A stretch of 64,000 nucleotides of DNA, taken from an uncultured Selenomonadales bacterium (lineage in GTDB: Bacteria; Bacillota; Negativicutes; Acidaminococcales; Acidaminococcaceae). Both the position numbers and the translations under genes were made by a program. The stretch covers positions 1-64,000 of the forward strand of contig ONAV01000001.1 of assembly GCA_900315925.1 (NCBI GenBank). Reading direction: 5' to 3'. The notes beneath the pieces were generated by a model. That model saw only the letters and a program-made list of their open reading frames with translations. It did no database searches and was not told where the DNA came from. Positions within the stretch are counted from its first letter, which is position 1. Every line of letters starts with the position of its first letter. Below, piece by piece: positions 54,707-61,889 of the stretch.

Positions 54707-55360
54707 TTACGAAAACATGGTTTTCTTTAATATTTTGTGCAGATGCGTGTAAGCCTTTTGGCGTGTTTTATACGCGTTTTGAAACGTACAGTGCAGGCTC
54801 TGTGCAATTTCTTTCATAGTCTTATGCTGAAAATACAAAGCGCAGATTATGTTTTTCTCATTGTCAGGAAGCTGCTTGATTGCCTCGCGCACTTTGTGAC
54901 GAAGATCACTTTTCAGGTAATGTGCTTCCGGTTCGGTAGTATTGTCTTCTGCAGCGGCTTTGTTGTAATAACTGTCATTGCAGTCGCTGCCTGTTGCGTA
55001 ATCTTCCTGACTGTCCGACCTGGCAAGCTGTTCATACTGCTGGCGTACATCCATATTGCGGATACTGTCCAACAGTGCGCAACGGATGACACTCAGTAAC
55101 AGGAATGGGATTTCGGCATCGTCCGGTAGGTTTTTCTTTTTGTTTATGAATTTTACCAGCGTATAGTAAGCGATACTGTAGATTTCGTCTTTTCCCAGCT
55201 GGTTACGGAACAATGGTACGTTGCATAGATGTTGAATCAGCGGTTGCGCTGCCACAATGATAGAGTGCGCCGCACCCGGATCGTCGGCATTTGCCTGTCG
55301 GAACCAACGATTCCAGGGCGTAGGGTTTTCAGATTCGGTATCGTTGCCTTTTTGATTCAC
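54707..55360 (-). CDS. Sigma-70-family-like transcription factor
   Basis: 217 residues, GTG start with AAAGGAGAT upstream. A region-2-like segment (about 55-105: DEIYSIAYYTLVKFINKKK, LLSVIRCALLDSIR) is followed by an acidic linker and a clear region-4 helix-turn-helix (about 160-212: LPDNEKNIICALYF, TMKEIAQSLHCTFQNAYKTRQKAY). Its size matches ECF-like and UviA/TcdR-type factors. It is divergent from an Xre-type gene and lies next to the amidase/DUF1659/DUF2922/YvrJ genes. In Bacillus YvrJ belongs to the regulon of an unusual two-part sigma factor, which makes those small genes plausible targets. A phage late-gene activator is an alternative. Confidence 0.75.
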   Translation of the reverse strand: MNQKGNDTESENPTPWNRWFRQANADDPGAAHSIIVAAQPLIQHLCNVPLFRNQLGKDEIYSIAYYTLVKFINKKKNLPDDAEIPFLLLSVIRCALLDSIRNMDVRQQYEQLARSDSQEDYATGSDCNDSYYNKAAAEDNTTEPEAHYLKSDLRHKVREAIKQLPDNEKNIICALYFQHKTMKEIAQSLHCTFQNAYKTRQKAYTHLHKILKKTMFS

Positions 55361-55425
55361 TTTTGCTTATCTCCTTTTATACTTTTATGTGGTTCAGAAA
55401 ATACCATCGTGCGCATGTACTGTCA

Positions 55426-55453
55426 ATTATAGCAGGATTAAAAATGAGCGCAA
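55426..55453 (-). promoter_or_regulatory. Promoter of the sigma-like gene
   Basis: On the minus strand: TTGCGC (55453-55448), 16 bp, TATAAT (55431-55426) preceded by TGC (extended -10). The 11-bp repeats begin 5 bp upstream of the -35 box. Confidence 0.65.
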
Positions 55454-55457
55454 GAAG

Positions 55458-55490
55458 CGTTTACGTAGCATTTACGTAGCATCTATGTAG
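55458..55490. repeat. Three perfect-phase 11-bp direct repeats between divergent regulators
   Basis: CGTTTACGTAG, CATTTACGTAG and CATCTATGTAG follow one another without gaps. An 11-bp period puts all copies on one DNA face. The array lies just upstream of the sigma-like gene's -35 and 26 bp upstream of the Xre gene's -35, so it is a likely shared operator. Confidence 0.75.
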
Positions 55491-55516
55491 CGTGCTTGAG
55501 AAACATAATTTTTCGT

Positions 55517-55545
55517 TTGCAAATGAATAATCATTGTGCTATAAT
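55517..55545 (+). promoter_or_regulatory. Promoter of the Xre-type regulator
   Basis: -35 TTGCAA (55517-55522), 17-bp spacer, -10 TATAAT (55540-55545) with extended TGC. Confidence 0.8.
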
Positions 55546-55619
55546 CCATTTTTGTACGGTCCGTTTTCAAACAAAGACGTTGTTCCAATGTGATCGCGTA
55601 AATATTTAATGAAAGGCTG

Positions 55620-55853
55620 GTGGACGGATTGGATTTATTATCAGAGTTTGCTGCGTTACTCATTGAATTACGCACAACAGCGCAATTATCGCAAGAGGAA
55701 GCAGCTGAAGGAGTCGGTGTGGCAAGAAGTACTGAAATCCGGTGGGAACATGGTAAGATGATGCCCAGTATTACGAATATACGTAAAATAGCTGCGTTTT
55801 ATAATATTCCGGATCATCGCCTGAAGCCCTTTCTTGCAAATTACAAAAAATAG
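55620..55853 (+). CDS. Small Xre-family helix-turn-helix regulator
   Basis: 77 residues. The HTH is LSQEEAAEGVGVARSTEIRWEHGKMMPS (about 24-51), followed by IRKIAAFYNI, the usual fifth helix. Such proteins bind operator DNA as dimers and often act as phage-type repressors. The start is uncertain: GTG 55620 has GAAAGG only 4 nt upstream, and an in-frame TTG at 55629 has better spacing. Its neighbour on the minus strand is the sigma-like factor, and the 11-bp repeats lie between them. It probably represses one or both divergent promoters. Confidence 0.85.
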   Translation: MDGLDLLSEFAALLIELRTTAQLSQEEAAEGVGVARSTEIRWEHGKMMPSITNIRKIAAFYNIPDHRLKPFLANYKK

Positions 55854-55903
55854 CATCAGGCCATTGCACTTGAATAGGCAATCGGATATTTGCTGTAACA
55901 TAC

Positions 55904-55951
55904 ATGTACCCCTGTAAGTCCCGTCATGGGAACTGCAGGGGTACATTTTTT
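55904..55951 (+). terminator. Terminator of the Xre gene
   Basis: ATGTACCCCTG (55904-55914) pairs with CAGGGGTACAT (55936-55946); an inner AGTCCC/GGGAACT stem extends it, and T6 follows. The remaining gap to 56124 is AT-rich, with a tentative promoter (TTGAAT at 56029, TTATAT at 56053) for the amidase. Confidence 0.88.
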
Positions 55952-56124
55952 ATTGGAATAAATTGCACGCACCGCTAAAGTGAATCATGGCTCCCCGGAT
56001 AAAATTTCAGTTTTTTGAAAAAATCCGGTTGAATATTTTGCGTCTCGTTCGGTTATATAAGTGTGAGGGGAATTCGGAACCCCAAACAGAAAAATGATTC
56101 AGTGACGCAAAGGAGAAAACACAA

Positions 56125-56766
56125 ATGTCGGAATCAAAGGGAATCGTGATTGAAGAACAGGAACTGCGGGAGATGGCGCGTTCGGCCCGGGGCTGCATAC
56201 AGCGTATCTTCCTGCACTGGTCCGGGGGCCATTACGGTGTCAACGAAGATGCCTACCACCTGTGCGTGGACCGGGACGGGCAGGTGTATGTGAACTGCAG
56301 GAAGTTAAGTGAGGAAAAGGCCCACACCTGGCTGCGCAACAGCAATGCGGCAGCCATCAGCCTGCTGTGCGGTTACGGCGGTGATTGCTGGCCGCCGGGA
56401 AACGGAAACGTGCGTACTGTCCACGCTGTGTATGTGGGAGACGGCTGCGCGGATCCGGACGATGCCATCATTCGCTTTGGCAACGAACCGCCGACGGAGA
56501 TTCAGATCGAAGTGATGGCAAAGCTGACAGCCATCCTCTGTGAGGAGCTGGGGCTGGTGCTGGACAAGGACACCGTGCAGACCCACTGCGAGATCGCCTT
56601 TAAGGATCACTACGGTCCCGGCAGCGGCGACCCGTATACCAAGTGGGACCTGTGGTTTCTGCCGGATTACATCCACGGCGGCGAATTAATTCCCGGCGGG
56701 GCGCTGCTCCGGGGAAAAGCGCTGTTCTATCTGCATGAAATGAGGCAGGAGCATAAAACGGCCTGA
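56125..56766 (+). CDS. Phage-type N-acetylmuramoyl-L-alanine amidase-like protein
   Basis: 213 residues without signal peptide. The fold of the amidase_2/PGRP family is suggested by IFLHWSGGHYGVNEDAYHLCVDRDGQVY, with a Zn ligand at His31, and by THCEIAFKDHYGPGSGDPYTKWDLW, where His154 and Asp175 (or His162) would complete the site. It would cleave the amide between muramic acid and the stem peptide. Lack of a signal peptide fits an endolysin that needs a holin; the single-helix YvrJ protein four genes on is a possible one. AAGGAGA precedes the start. Cys residues are numerous (24, 47, 58, 82, 88, 108, 139, 155), which is unusual for an amidase. Confidence 0.75.
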   Translation: MSESKGIVIEEQELREMARSARGCIQRIFLHWSGGHYGVNEDAYHLCVDRDGQVYVNCRKLSEEKAHTWLRNSNAAAISLLCGYGGDCWPPGNGNVRTVHAVYVGDGCADPDDAIIRFGNEPPTEIQIEVMAKLTAILCEELGLVLDKDTVQTHCEIAFKDHYGPGSGDPYTKWDLWFLPDYIHGGELIPGGALLRGKALFYLHEMRQEHKTA

Positions 56767-56924
56767 GCGTGATTTGACCTGCGGATTCCGGTTTTTCGCC
56801 GGGAACCGCGTCAGATACAACGGGCGCGCAAGGCGGCATGCGGCAGAATCGTAGGGCCTGCAGAGGTAGACCGGCTGAGCGGTAAGTCCCGCAGCGAATC
56901 ATCGGAGGAAGGAGGTGAAATCCA
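56767..56924. other. Structured spacer before DUF1659 gene
   Basis: 158 nt, GC-rich, with several short inverted repeats but no T-run terminator and no gene. It ends in the strong GGAGGTG ribosome site (56911-56917). Confidence 0.35.
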
Positions 56925-57149
56925 ATGGCAGCAGTAATGAACGTAACCAAACGTACCTTATCCATTTCCATCCTGCGCGGTCAGAACGCAGATGGCAATC
57001 CCGTAAGCAAAAGCTATGTCTATTCCAACGTGAAACCGGATGTGGAACCGGACAAACTGATGGTAGTAGGCAAGGCCCTGGGCGGTCTGTTCGATAATGA
57101 GATGACCGGACTGAACGTAGTGGAACGGGCAACTTTGTCCGAAGACTAA
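56925..57149 (+). CDS. DUF1659 family protein
   Basis: 74 residues. KRTLSISILRGQNADGNPV, the YSNVKPDVEPDKLMVVGKAL core and the downstream hydrophobic turn fit the DUF1659 family of short Firmicute proteins, often encoded next to DUF2922 and YvrJ. The fold is probably a small beta-rich domain; no function is known. The GGAGGTG site is at ideal spacing. Confidence 0.8.
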   Translation: MAAVMNVTKRTLSISILRGQNADGNPVSKSYVYSNVKPDVEPDKLMVVGKALGGLFDNEMTGLNVVERATLSED

Positions 57150-57180
57150 TGAACGCTAAGAGTTGTTATTGGTTGTAAGG

Positions 57181-57283
57181 CGCCGGGGCTTATCCCGGAA
57201 GGGACCCAGTCTGACGATACCGAGCAACGCGAAGCTTGCTGAGCGTGCGCAGTGAGGAAGTGGGAGGCGGGATAAGCCCGGCG
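57181..57283 (+). ncRNA. Candidate structured RNA between DUF1659 and DUF2922 genes
   Basis: A long-range stem pairs 57181-57197 (CGCCGGGGCTTATCCCG) with 57268-57283 (CGGGATAAGCCCGGCG), 16 bp with one bulged G, enclosing about 70 nt. No U-tract follows, and the next ribosome site is only 15 nt beyond, so it could be a cis-regulatory leader of the DUF2922 gene. Not a known family that I can name. Confidence 0.4.
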
Positions 57284-57311
57284 TAATCAATGAGAAAAGG
57301 AGGAGGACGGC

Positions 57312-57533
57312 ATGAACACGGATACAGATTTGCATTTGATCTTTAAGAACGCGGCGGGCAAAAAGGTGATTCTGAAAATCGAAAACCCTAAGGCCGGCGT
57401 AACGAAGGCGGAAATCGACGCCGCCATGCAGGCAGTGGTGGAAAACAATGTTTTCACTTCTACCGGCGGCGATCTGGTGGAAGCGGTAGAAGGTTACCTG
57501 CGTACCACCACTACGGACAAGATCTCCGCGTGA
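57312..57533 (+). CDS. DUF2922 family protein
   Basis: 73 residues. LHLIFKNAAGKKVILKIENPK, VTKAEIDAAMQAVVENNVF and TSTGGDLVEAVEGYLRTTT match the usual layout of DUF2922, a short protein paired with DUF1659 in many Firmicutes. Function unknown. GGAGGAGG ribosome site upstream; the YvrJ gene starts 18 nt after its stop. Confidence 0.85.
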   Translation: MNTDTDLHLIFKNAAGKKVILKIENPKAGVTKAEIDAAMQAVVENNVFTSTGGDLVEAVEGYLRTTTTDKISA

Positions 57534-57551
57534 TGAAACGGGGGCCGCGAC

Positions 57552-57725
57552 ATGGAGACAACGGAATTATTCAGCTTCATTAAAGACTTCGGTTTTCCCG
57601 TGGTGCTGAGCTGGTTTTTACTGGTGCGCATGGAAAACAAGCTGGCCGGGCTGACCGAGGTGATTGGCGAGCTGAGCTGCAACATCGCCGCCATGCGCGG
57701 CGACGCGGCAAAGAAACAGGCGTAA
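57552..57725 (+). CDS. YvrJ-family single-helix membrane peptide
   Basis: 57 residues: an amphipathic N-terminus (METTELFSFI), then GFPVVLSWFLLVRMENKLAGL, the typical YvrJ signature of one transmembrane helix ending in a charged R-M-E-N-K-L turn, and a soluble helix with ELSCNIAAM. YvrJ proteins resemble small holin-like peptides (BhlA/UviB class), but the function is not proven. It lies 18 nt after the DUF2922 stop with CGGGGG upstream, so the two are co-transcribed. Confidence 0.85.
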   Translation: METTELFSFIKDFGFPVVLSWFLLVRMENKLAGLTEVIGELSCNIAAMRGDAAKKQA

Positions 57726-57833
57726 CGCCAACGTTGCGGGATAAACCCGCAAACGGGAATCTGCGCCGGGGCGAAAGGCTCCGGCGCATACAAATCATAA
57801 GCAGTCTGCCGGAAAGGGCAGGCGCAGGGAGGA

Positions 57834-58196
57834 ATGAAAAGGCAAATGAAACGGAACCAGATGATCAGACTGTTGGAATACCCGCTGACCGATGCGGGCA
57901 ATGCGGCGCGGTTGCATGAATTATTCGGCAAAAAATGGGTGTATATGCCCAAATTCAGGAAATGGATGCAGTGGGACGGCCATTGCCTGCAGACAGTGAA
58001 GGCAGAAACACTTTGCCTGGCGGCGGCGGAAGCCTTTGAGAATCTGGCTGCGGGCATTTGCCACCTGCCTGCCACTGCCGATCCGCAGGAACAGAAACAG
58101 CGGCTGGCCGCTTTGAACTGGCTGCTGCGGTCCCGGGTGCCATTCCACACCAGGTCGGCAGTAAAAGAACTGAAAAAACTGCATATGGAGGAGTGA
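57834..58196 (+). CDS. Stand-alone D5_N-like (primase-helicase N-terminal) fragment
   Basis: 120 residues. LTDAGNAARLHELFGKKWVY, KFRKWMQWDGHCLQ and the later helical part follow the pattern of the D5_N domain that begins phage and plasmid P4-type primase-helicases (D-x-G-N-A-x-R-L, then W-x-x-W-D-G). There is no helicase domain, so it is either a remnant or an independently used domain. The start is ambiguous: ATG 57834 lies only 1 nt after GGAGG, while ATG 57846 has 13-nt spacing. The gene ends just before a terminator. It supports a phage or satellite origin of this cluster. Confidence 0.65.
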   Translation: MKRQMKRNQMIRLLEYPLTDAGNAARLHELFGKKWVYMPKFRKWMQWDGHCLQTVKAETLCLAAAEAFENLAAGICHLPATADPQEQKQRLAALNWLLRSRVPFHTRSAVKELKKLHMEE

Positions 58197-58219
58197 AAAG
58201 AAATGCCCCGGAACAGACG

Positions 58220-58248
58220 CCTGTACCTGAAAAGGTGCAGGTGTTTTT
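58220..58248 (+). terminator. Terminator ending the phage-like cluster
   Basis: CCTGTACCT (58220-58228) pairs with AGGTGCAGG (58233-58241) with one G-T pair, a GAAA tetraloop and a following T5 run. Confidence 0.88.
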
Positions 58249-58325
58249 CGTTTTCAAAATTCCATTTCCTGTATTCGCGTATTGCATTATAATATAATTA
58301 TGAAAACAAATAAAATTAAAGTATG

Positions 58326-58375
58326 TGTGACAATCTGGAACCTTCATTGACTATACTGTCCAACTATAATAAACT
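58326..58375 (+). promoter_or_regulatory. Promoter of the RiPP precursor with shared 27-nt element
   Basis: 58326-58352 match the TpsB promoter element 1511-1537 in 23 of 27 positions and end with -35 TTGACT (58347-58352). A -10 TAAACT (58370-58375) lies 17 bp on; a better TATAAT at 58365-58370 would need another -35 (TTCATT, 58343). Start codon 74 nt downstream. Confidence 0.6.
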
Positions 58376-58448
58376 ATATTTGAGCCTGCTCGGGGCAAAA
58401 AACGATAAGGGGCATTTAAAATACAAATAATTCAAGGAGGACTTCATT

Positions 58449-58730
58449 ATGCCAATCAACGAAAACGAAGTCACAAAAGAACAGATTTATAAAGCCATGC
58501 AGTGCAATACTGCAGACGAACTGAGGGCGTATGCAAAATCCGAAGGGTACGACATTACCAAAGAAGAGGCCGAGGCATACCTGGATGAGCTTTCGGATGT
58601 AGAGCTTGACCAGGCGGAGCTGCATCAGGTGGCGGGCGGTGCGTGCTGGGATGTGAATGGCTGTTCGACCATAGGGCATGGGCCATGCCCCGGAAATGAC
58701 TGCCCGTCTGCATTCAACCCCAAAAAATGA
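58449..58730 (+). CDS. Nif11-type leader RiPP/bacteriocin-like precursor peptide
   Basis: 93 residues. The leader (1-64) has the Nif11-like pattern AMQCNTADELRAYAKSEGYD, ITKEEAEAYL and ELSDVELDQAELHQVAGG, ending in a double-Gly cleavage site (63-64) used by C39 peptidase exporters. The predicted core (65-93) is 29 residues with four Cys (66, 72, 80, 85; spacing C-x5-C-x7-C-x4-C), Gly/Pro/Asn-rich, with two Ser and one Thr. This suits disulfides, thioethers or lanthionines. A very strong AAGGAGG (58434-58440) predicts high expression. No modification enzyme or exporter is in the neighbourhood, so maturation would be in trans. The hydrolases that follow are not known RiPP enzymes. Confidence 0.85.
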   Translation: MPINENEVTKEQIYKAMQCNTADELRAYAKSEGYDITKEEAEAYLDELSDVELDQAELHQVAGGACWDVNGCSTIGHGPCPGNDCPSAFNPKK

Positions 58731-58767
58731 TTGTCCTCAGAAAGTCATGCAATAATACTTCCTGCTT

Positions 58768-58881
58768 CTTCAGGCTGGACTGATGAGATTCATTACGTCC
58801 CCCTTGAAGCTGACAGAGCTGAATCGGGCAGCAGAGAGGGCCCGCCCCTCCCTCTCTCACTATCATAAAAGGAGATAAACC
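58768..58881 (+). repeat. Left copy of duplicated upstream segment
   Basis: 58768-58881 is nearly the same as 61775-61889, both running into the amidohydrolase start with identical AAAAGGAGATAA. In the right copy the first 20 nt are the 3' end of the C59 gene; in the left copy the same bases read F-F-R-L-D-stop but have no gene in front. Confidence 0.8.
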
Positions 58882-60513
58882 ATGAAACAAACGGTTATTC
58901 TCGGCAACATCATCACCATGGATAATAAGAGGCCTTTTGCCAAAGCGGCGCTGGTCAAGGACGGCGTATTTGCCTATGTTGGCGGAGCGGAAGAGGCAAA
59001 ACAGCTGGCCGATGCCGATGCGCAGGTGCTGGATTATGGTGATAACTTCATCTATCCGGGTTTTATTGAGTCCCATGTCCACGGATGTTTTGCAGGGTAC
59101 CGCGCTATCGGGCAGGCGAATCTGGCACAGGTGGGGTTGTCGGCCGACTATGCCAAGTACCGCGAGATTATGAAGGAGTTCATTGCAAAGAACCCGAAGC
59201 GTAAAATCTACCTGGCCGCAGGGTGGATCCCCAATGAGGAATACGTTACCAAGGCGTATCTGGATGAAATCTGCCCGGATAAACCGCTCATCATGAACAC
59301 CGGCGACGCACATTCCTGTCTGCTTAATACAAAGGCGCTGGAATGGGCCGGCATCGACGCGGAGTACGCGAAGAAGTGGGGATATGATTTGGTGCATGTG
59401 GACGGGAACGGCGAACCGGATGGCTATATCTGTGAGTCTCCTGCGTTTAATATTATCCATGAGGTTCCGGTTACCGTGGAGGAAGCCAAAGAGTATATCC
59501 TTGCATGGCAGGAGTTTGCTTTTTCAAACGGTCTGACTGCCACCGCTTTCGCCGGCGACGATCTGCGTTTCCCGGAAGCGGAAGCCTACCATGAACTGGA
59601 GAGGGAGGGCAAGCTGAAACTGCGCACGTATGCCAACGAGATTATTCCCGATAATGCCGAAGACCCGAAGGCGGAGATTGCCCGTGTTGCCGCTGACCGT
59701 GCAAAGTACAGCGACGAGTATTACCGTATAATCGGCGTCAAGGTGCTGTTAGACGGTGTGACCGAAGCGCATACGAGCTGGATGCTTGCGGATTACGCCG
59801 ATCGGCCCGGCTATCACGGTGTAGAACGCTTCAACGACCGAGACAAGATGGTGGAACTGATCACTGCGGCCGATGCTGAAGGTCTTTCCGTTCATGCTCA
59901 CTCGGTGGGAAACGGCGCGACGCACTTCATGCTGGACTGCATCGAAGCTGCCGAGAAGATTACCGGAGACCTTGACCAGCGCAATATCCTGGCGCATCTG
60001 CAGTATGTTACGGAAGAGGATATCCGCCGCATGGGAACGACCCGGTCCATACCGGCGGTTCCGCCGCTGTGGACGGCGAAGATGCCGGGCGCGTATGATA
60101 TAGAAGTCGCCTCGGTGGGTCAGGAACTGGCGGACAATACGTACCCCATCAAATCTTTCTTTGATGCGGGGGCCAACGTGGTCTTCCATTCGGATTATCC
60201 GGTCTCCCCGTTGATGGATATCAAGCTCAGCATCTACATGGCGGAAAAGCGCATGATTCCAGAGGTAATTATGAGCGGAAGCGCTCCGCGCAATACTAAG
60301 GAAGCCATTACCCGCGAACAGTCGCTGCGCGCCATGACCATCAATGTCGCCCGTCAGTTACGTCAGGAACATCGCATGGGCACCATCGAGTTTGGCAAGC
60401 TCGCCAATATGTCGGTGTATGACTGCGATTTTCTGCATGACGATCTGGAGAAGGTCCTGCAGGCTAACCTCATCGCTACCATCGTGGACGGTGAGGAGGT
60501 TTATAAAGCGTAA
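58882..60513 (+). CDS. Metal-dependent amidohydrolase, YtcJ-like (copy 1)
   Basis: 543 residues. The N-terminal strand domain with LGNIITMD leads into the barrel: IYPGFIESHVHG gives metal ligands His65 and His67, HAHSVGN gives His338/His340, AHLQ His372, and FHSDYP Asp438. The final TINVARQLRQEHRMGTIEFGKLANMSVYD is typical of the amidohydrolase_3/YtcJ group, which hydrolyses exocyclic amides or related C-N bonds. No signal peptide, so cytoplasmic. It is about 75 per cent alike by eye to the copy at 61890. The substrate is unknown; the C59 hydrolase between them suggests N-acyl amides as a theme, by inference only. AAAGGAGAT ribosome site. Confidence 0.9.
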   Translation: MKQTVILGNIITMDNKRPFAKAALVKDGVFAYVGGAEEAKQLADADAQVLDYGDNFIYPGFIESHVHGCFAGYRAIGQANLAQVGLSADYAKYREIMKEFIAKNPKRKIYLAAGWIPNEEYVTKAYLDEICPDKPLIMNTGDAHSCLLNTKALEWAGIDAEYAKKWGYDLVHVDGNGEPDGYICESPAFNIIHEVPVTVEEAKEYILAWQEFAFSNGLTATAFAGDDLRFPEAEAYHELEREGKLKLRTYANEIIPDNAEDPKAEIARVAADRAKYSDEYYRIIGVKVLLDGVTEAHTSWMLADYADRPGYHGVERFNDRDKMVELITAADAEGLSVHAHSVGNGATHFMLDCIEAAEKITGDLDQRNILAHLQYVTEEDIRRMGTTRSIPAVPPLWTAKMPGAYDIEVASVGQELADNTYPIKSFFDAGANVVFHSDYPVSPLMDIKLSIYMAEKRMIPEVIMSGSAPRNTKEAITREQSLRAMTINVARQLRQEHRMGTIEFGKLANMSVYDCDFLHDDLEKVLQANLIATIVDGEEVYKA

Positions 60514-60608
60514 GGAAACGAAGGAATAGAGACGGAATCGATACGCCGCGAGAAGTAAATCCCGACAGCGGCGAATTAAAGTAAAATATTCTAATAGGAG
60601 GAGATACA

Positions 60609-61790
60609 ATGAAAATCTCTAAGAAAGCGTTTCATCTCATTTTGACCGCACTTATGGCGTTCAGTTTCGTCGCTTGCGTTTCCGCGGCGCAGGCGTCTTC
60701 TTTCACAACTCCGAAAAAGCTGGCTGATTACCTGTACTACATGGAATACTCCGACTACTCGGTTGACTTAAAGACGGGTGAACAGGTCAAAACCGGCTTC
60801 GCCTGCTCCGCTGTGCGCAACGGAAACTTCTACGGCCGTAATCTGGATCTGGATTACGCCGATGTTCCGGAATTCGTAATCAAGGTTGCTCCCAAAAAGT
60901 CTGAGGGACGTTACGCAAGTATAGGGCTGGCCGCAATTCTCACGCTGAAATCCAATGAGGTTGACCGTGTTTCGGAAGCGCAGTTGCTTGCAATGCCAAA
61001 CCTGACGTTTGACGGCATCAATGAAAACGGCGTGGCCATGAACTGCAACGTCTGTCCCGCCATTGACCTGGACTTCGCGACTCTGCTCTCAACCAATTAC
61101 GGTAAGCCGCGCATCCATGCTGTTGCGGTAGTCCGCTACGTCCTTGATCACGCCAAATCCGCCGCTCACGGTGTAGAACTGTTAAAGAACATGGATATTT
61201 ATGGCGGTTATGGCACATGGGGGCTTCACTGGATGCTCTCCGACGAGAAGGAAACTTATATCATCGAGTGTATTGACGGTGAACTGGTTGCCAGAAAAGA
61301 CACGGACAACATCATGACAAATTTCTATGTCAACTACGCGCCGAATACTTCTTACGCAAAGCATATAGCGAAGACAGGGCAGACCGTGGCGGGCAAGACC
61401 TATAAGGATTTCCCCATTCTTACGCCCCATGCCTGCGGAGTGGAGCGTTACGCCATACTGAAGGAGCATTACGCAGAGGGCGGTAAATCCGCGGAAGGAA
61501 TGGCTCGCTTGATGGAGCGGGTGAAATATACCCAGACTTATGAAGCGGACACAGAGCCGTTCTGGTACACGGAATATACTGACGGAAACCTGACAATTGC
61601 AAGCGCTCCTATGGATTTCAAAGCGGGTATTCAGTCCGAAATTGATACCTACAAGCTGCACGACAGGAACATTCATCCCAATAACTACTGGCAGACATGG
61701 CACACAGCGGTTTACGATCTGGCGAACAGGACGCTCCGCCTGAACATTCAAGAAGATTATTCCAGGCATTACAACTTCAGGCTGAACTGA
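60609..61790 (+). CDS. Secreted C59-family linear amide C-N hydrolase (choloylglycine hydrolase-like)
   Basis: 393 residues. A signal peptide (KKAFHLILTALMAFSFVACVSAAQA) is followed by a short pro-segment and the N-terminal nucleophile Cys66 in TGFACSAVRNGNFYGRNLD; Arg77 and Asp80 keep the R-x-x-D spacing of bile-salt and penicillin acylases. NGVAMNCNV and the WGLHWMLSDEKETYIIE core also match the Ntn fold. Activity would require cleavage before Cys66. Most family members are cytoplasmic, so the signal peptide is notable; it resembles N-acylethanolamine acid amidase-type enzymes. Bile salt hydrolysis is possible but cannot be asserted. Its last codons lie in the duplicated segment. GGAGGAG ribosome site upstream. 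Confidence 0.88.
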   Translation: MKISKKAFHLILTALMAFSFVACVSAAQASSFTTPKKLADYLYYMEYSDYSVDLKTGEQVKTGFACSAVRNGNFYGRNLDLDYADVPEFVIKVAPKKSEGRYASIGLAAILTLKSNEVDRVSEAQLLAMPNLTFDGINENGVAMNCNVCPAIDLDFATLLSTNYGKPRIHAVAVVRYVLDHAKSAAHGVELLKNMDIYGGYGTWGLHWMLSDEKETYIIECIDGELVARKDTDNIMTNFYVNYAPNTSYAKHIAKTGQTVAGKTYKDFPILTPHACGVERYAILKEHYAEGGKSAEGMARLMERVKYTQTYEADTEPFWYTEYTDGNLTIASAPMDFKAGIQSEIDTYKLHDRNIHPNNYWQTWHTAVYDLANRTLRLNIQEDYSRHYNFRLN

Positions 61791-61889
61791 TGAGATTCAT
61801 TACGTACCCCTCGAAGCTGACAGAGCTGAATCGGGCAGACAGGGAGGGCCTGCTCCTTCCTGTCTCACTATCATAAAAGGAGATAAGCC
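61775..61889 (+). repeat. Right copy of duplicated upstream segment
   Basis: Homologous to 58768-58881; includes the C59 stop codon, a conserved TGAGATTCATTACGT block and an inverted GGCAG...CTGYC-type hairpin before the ribosome site. Confidence 0.8.

Noticed and set aside
56061-56086. Third copy of the shared promoter element (GTGTGA...TTCGGAACCCC)
   Set aside because: Only scattered matches and different spacing; it also lacks the TTGACT box.
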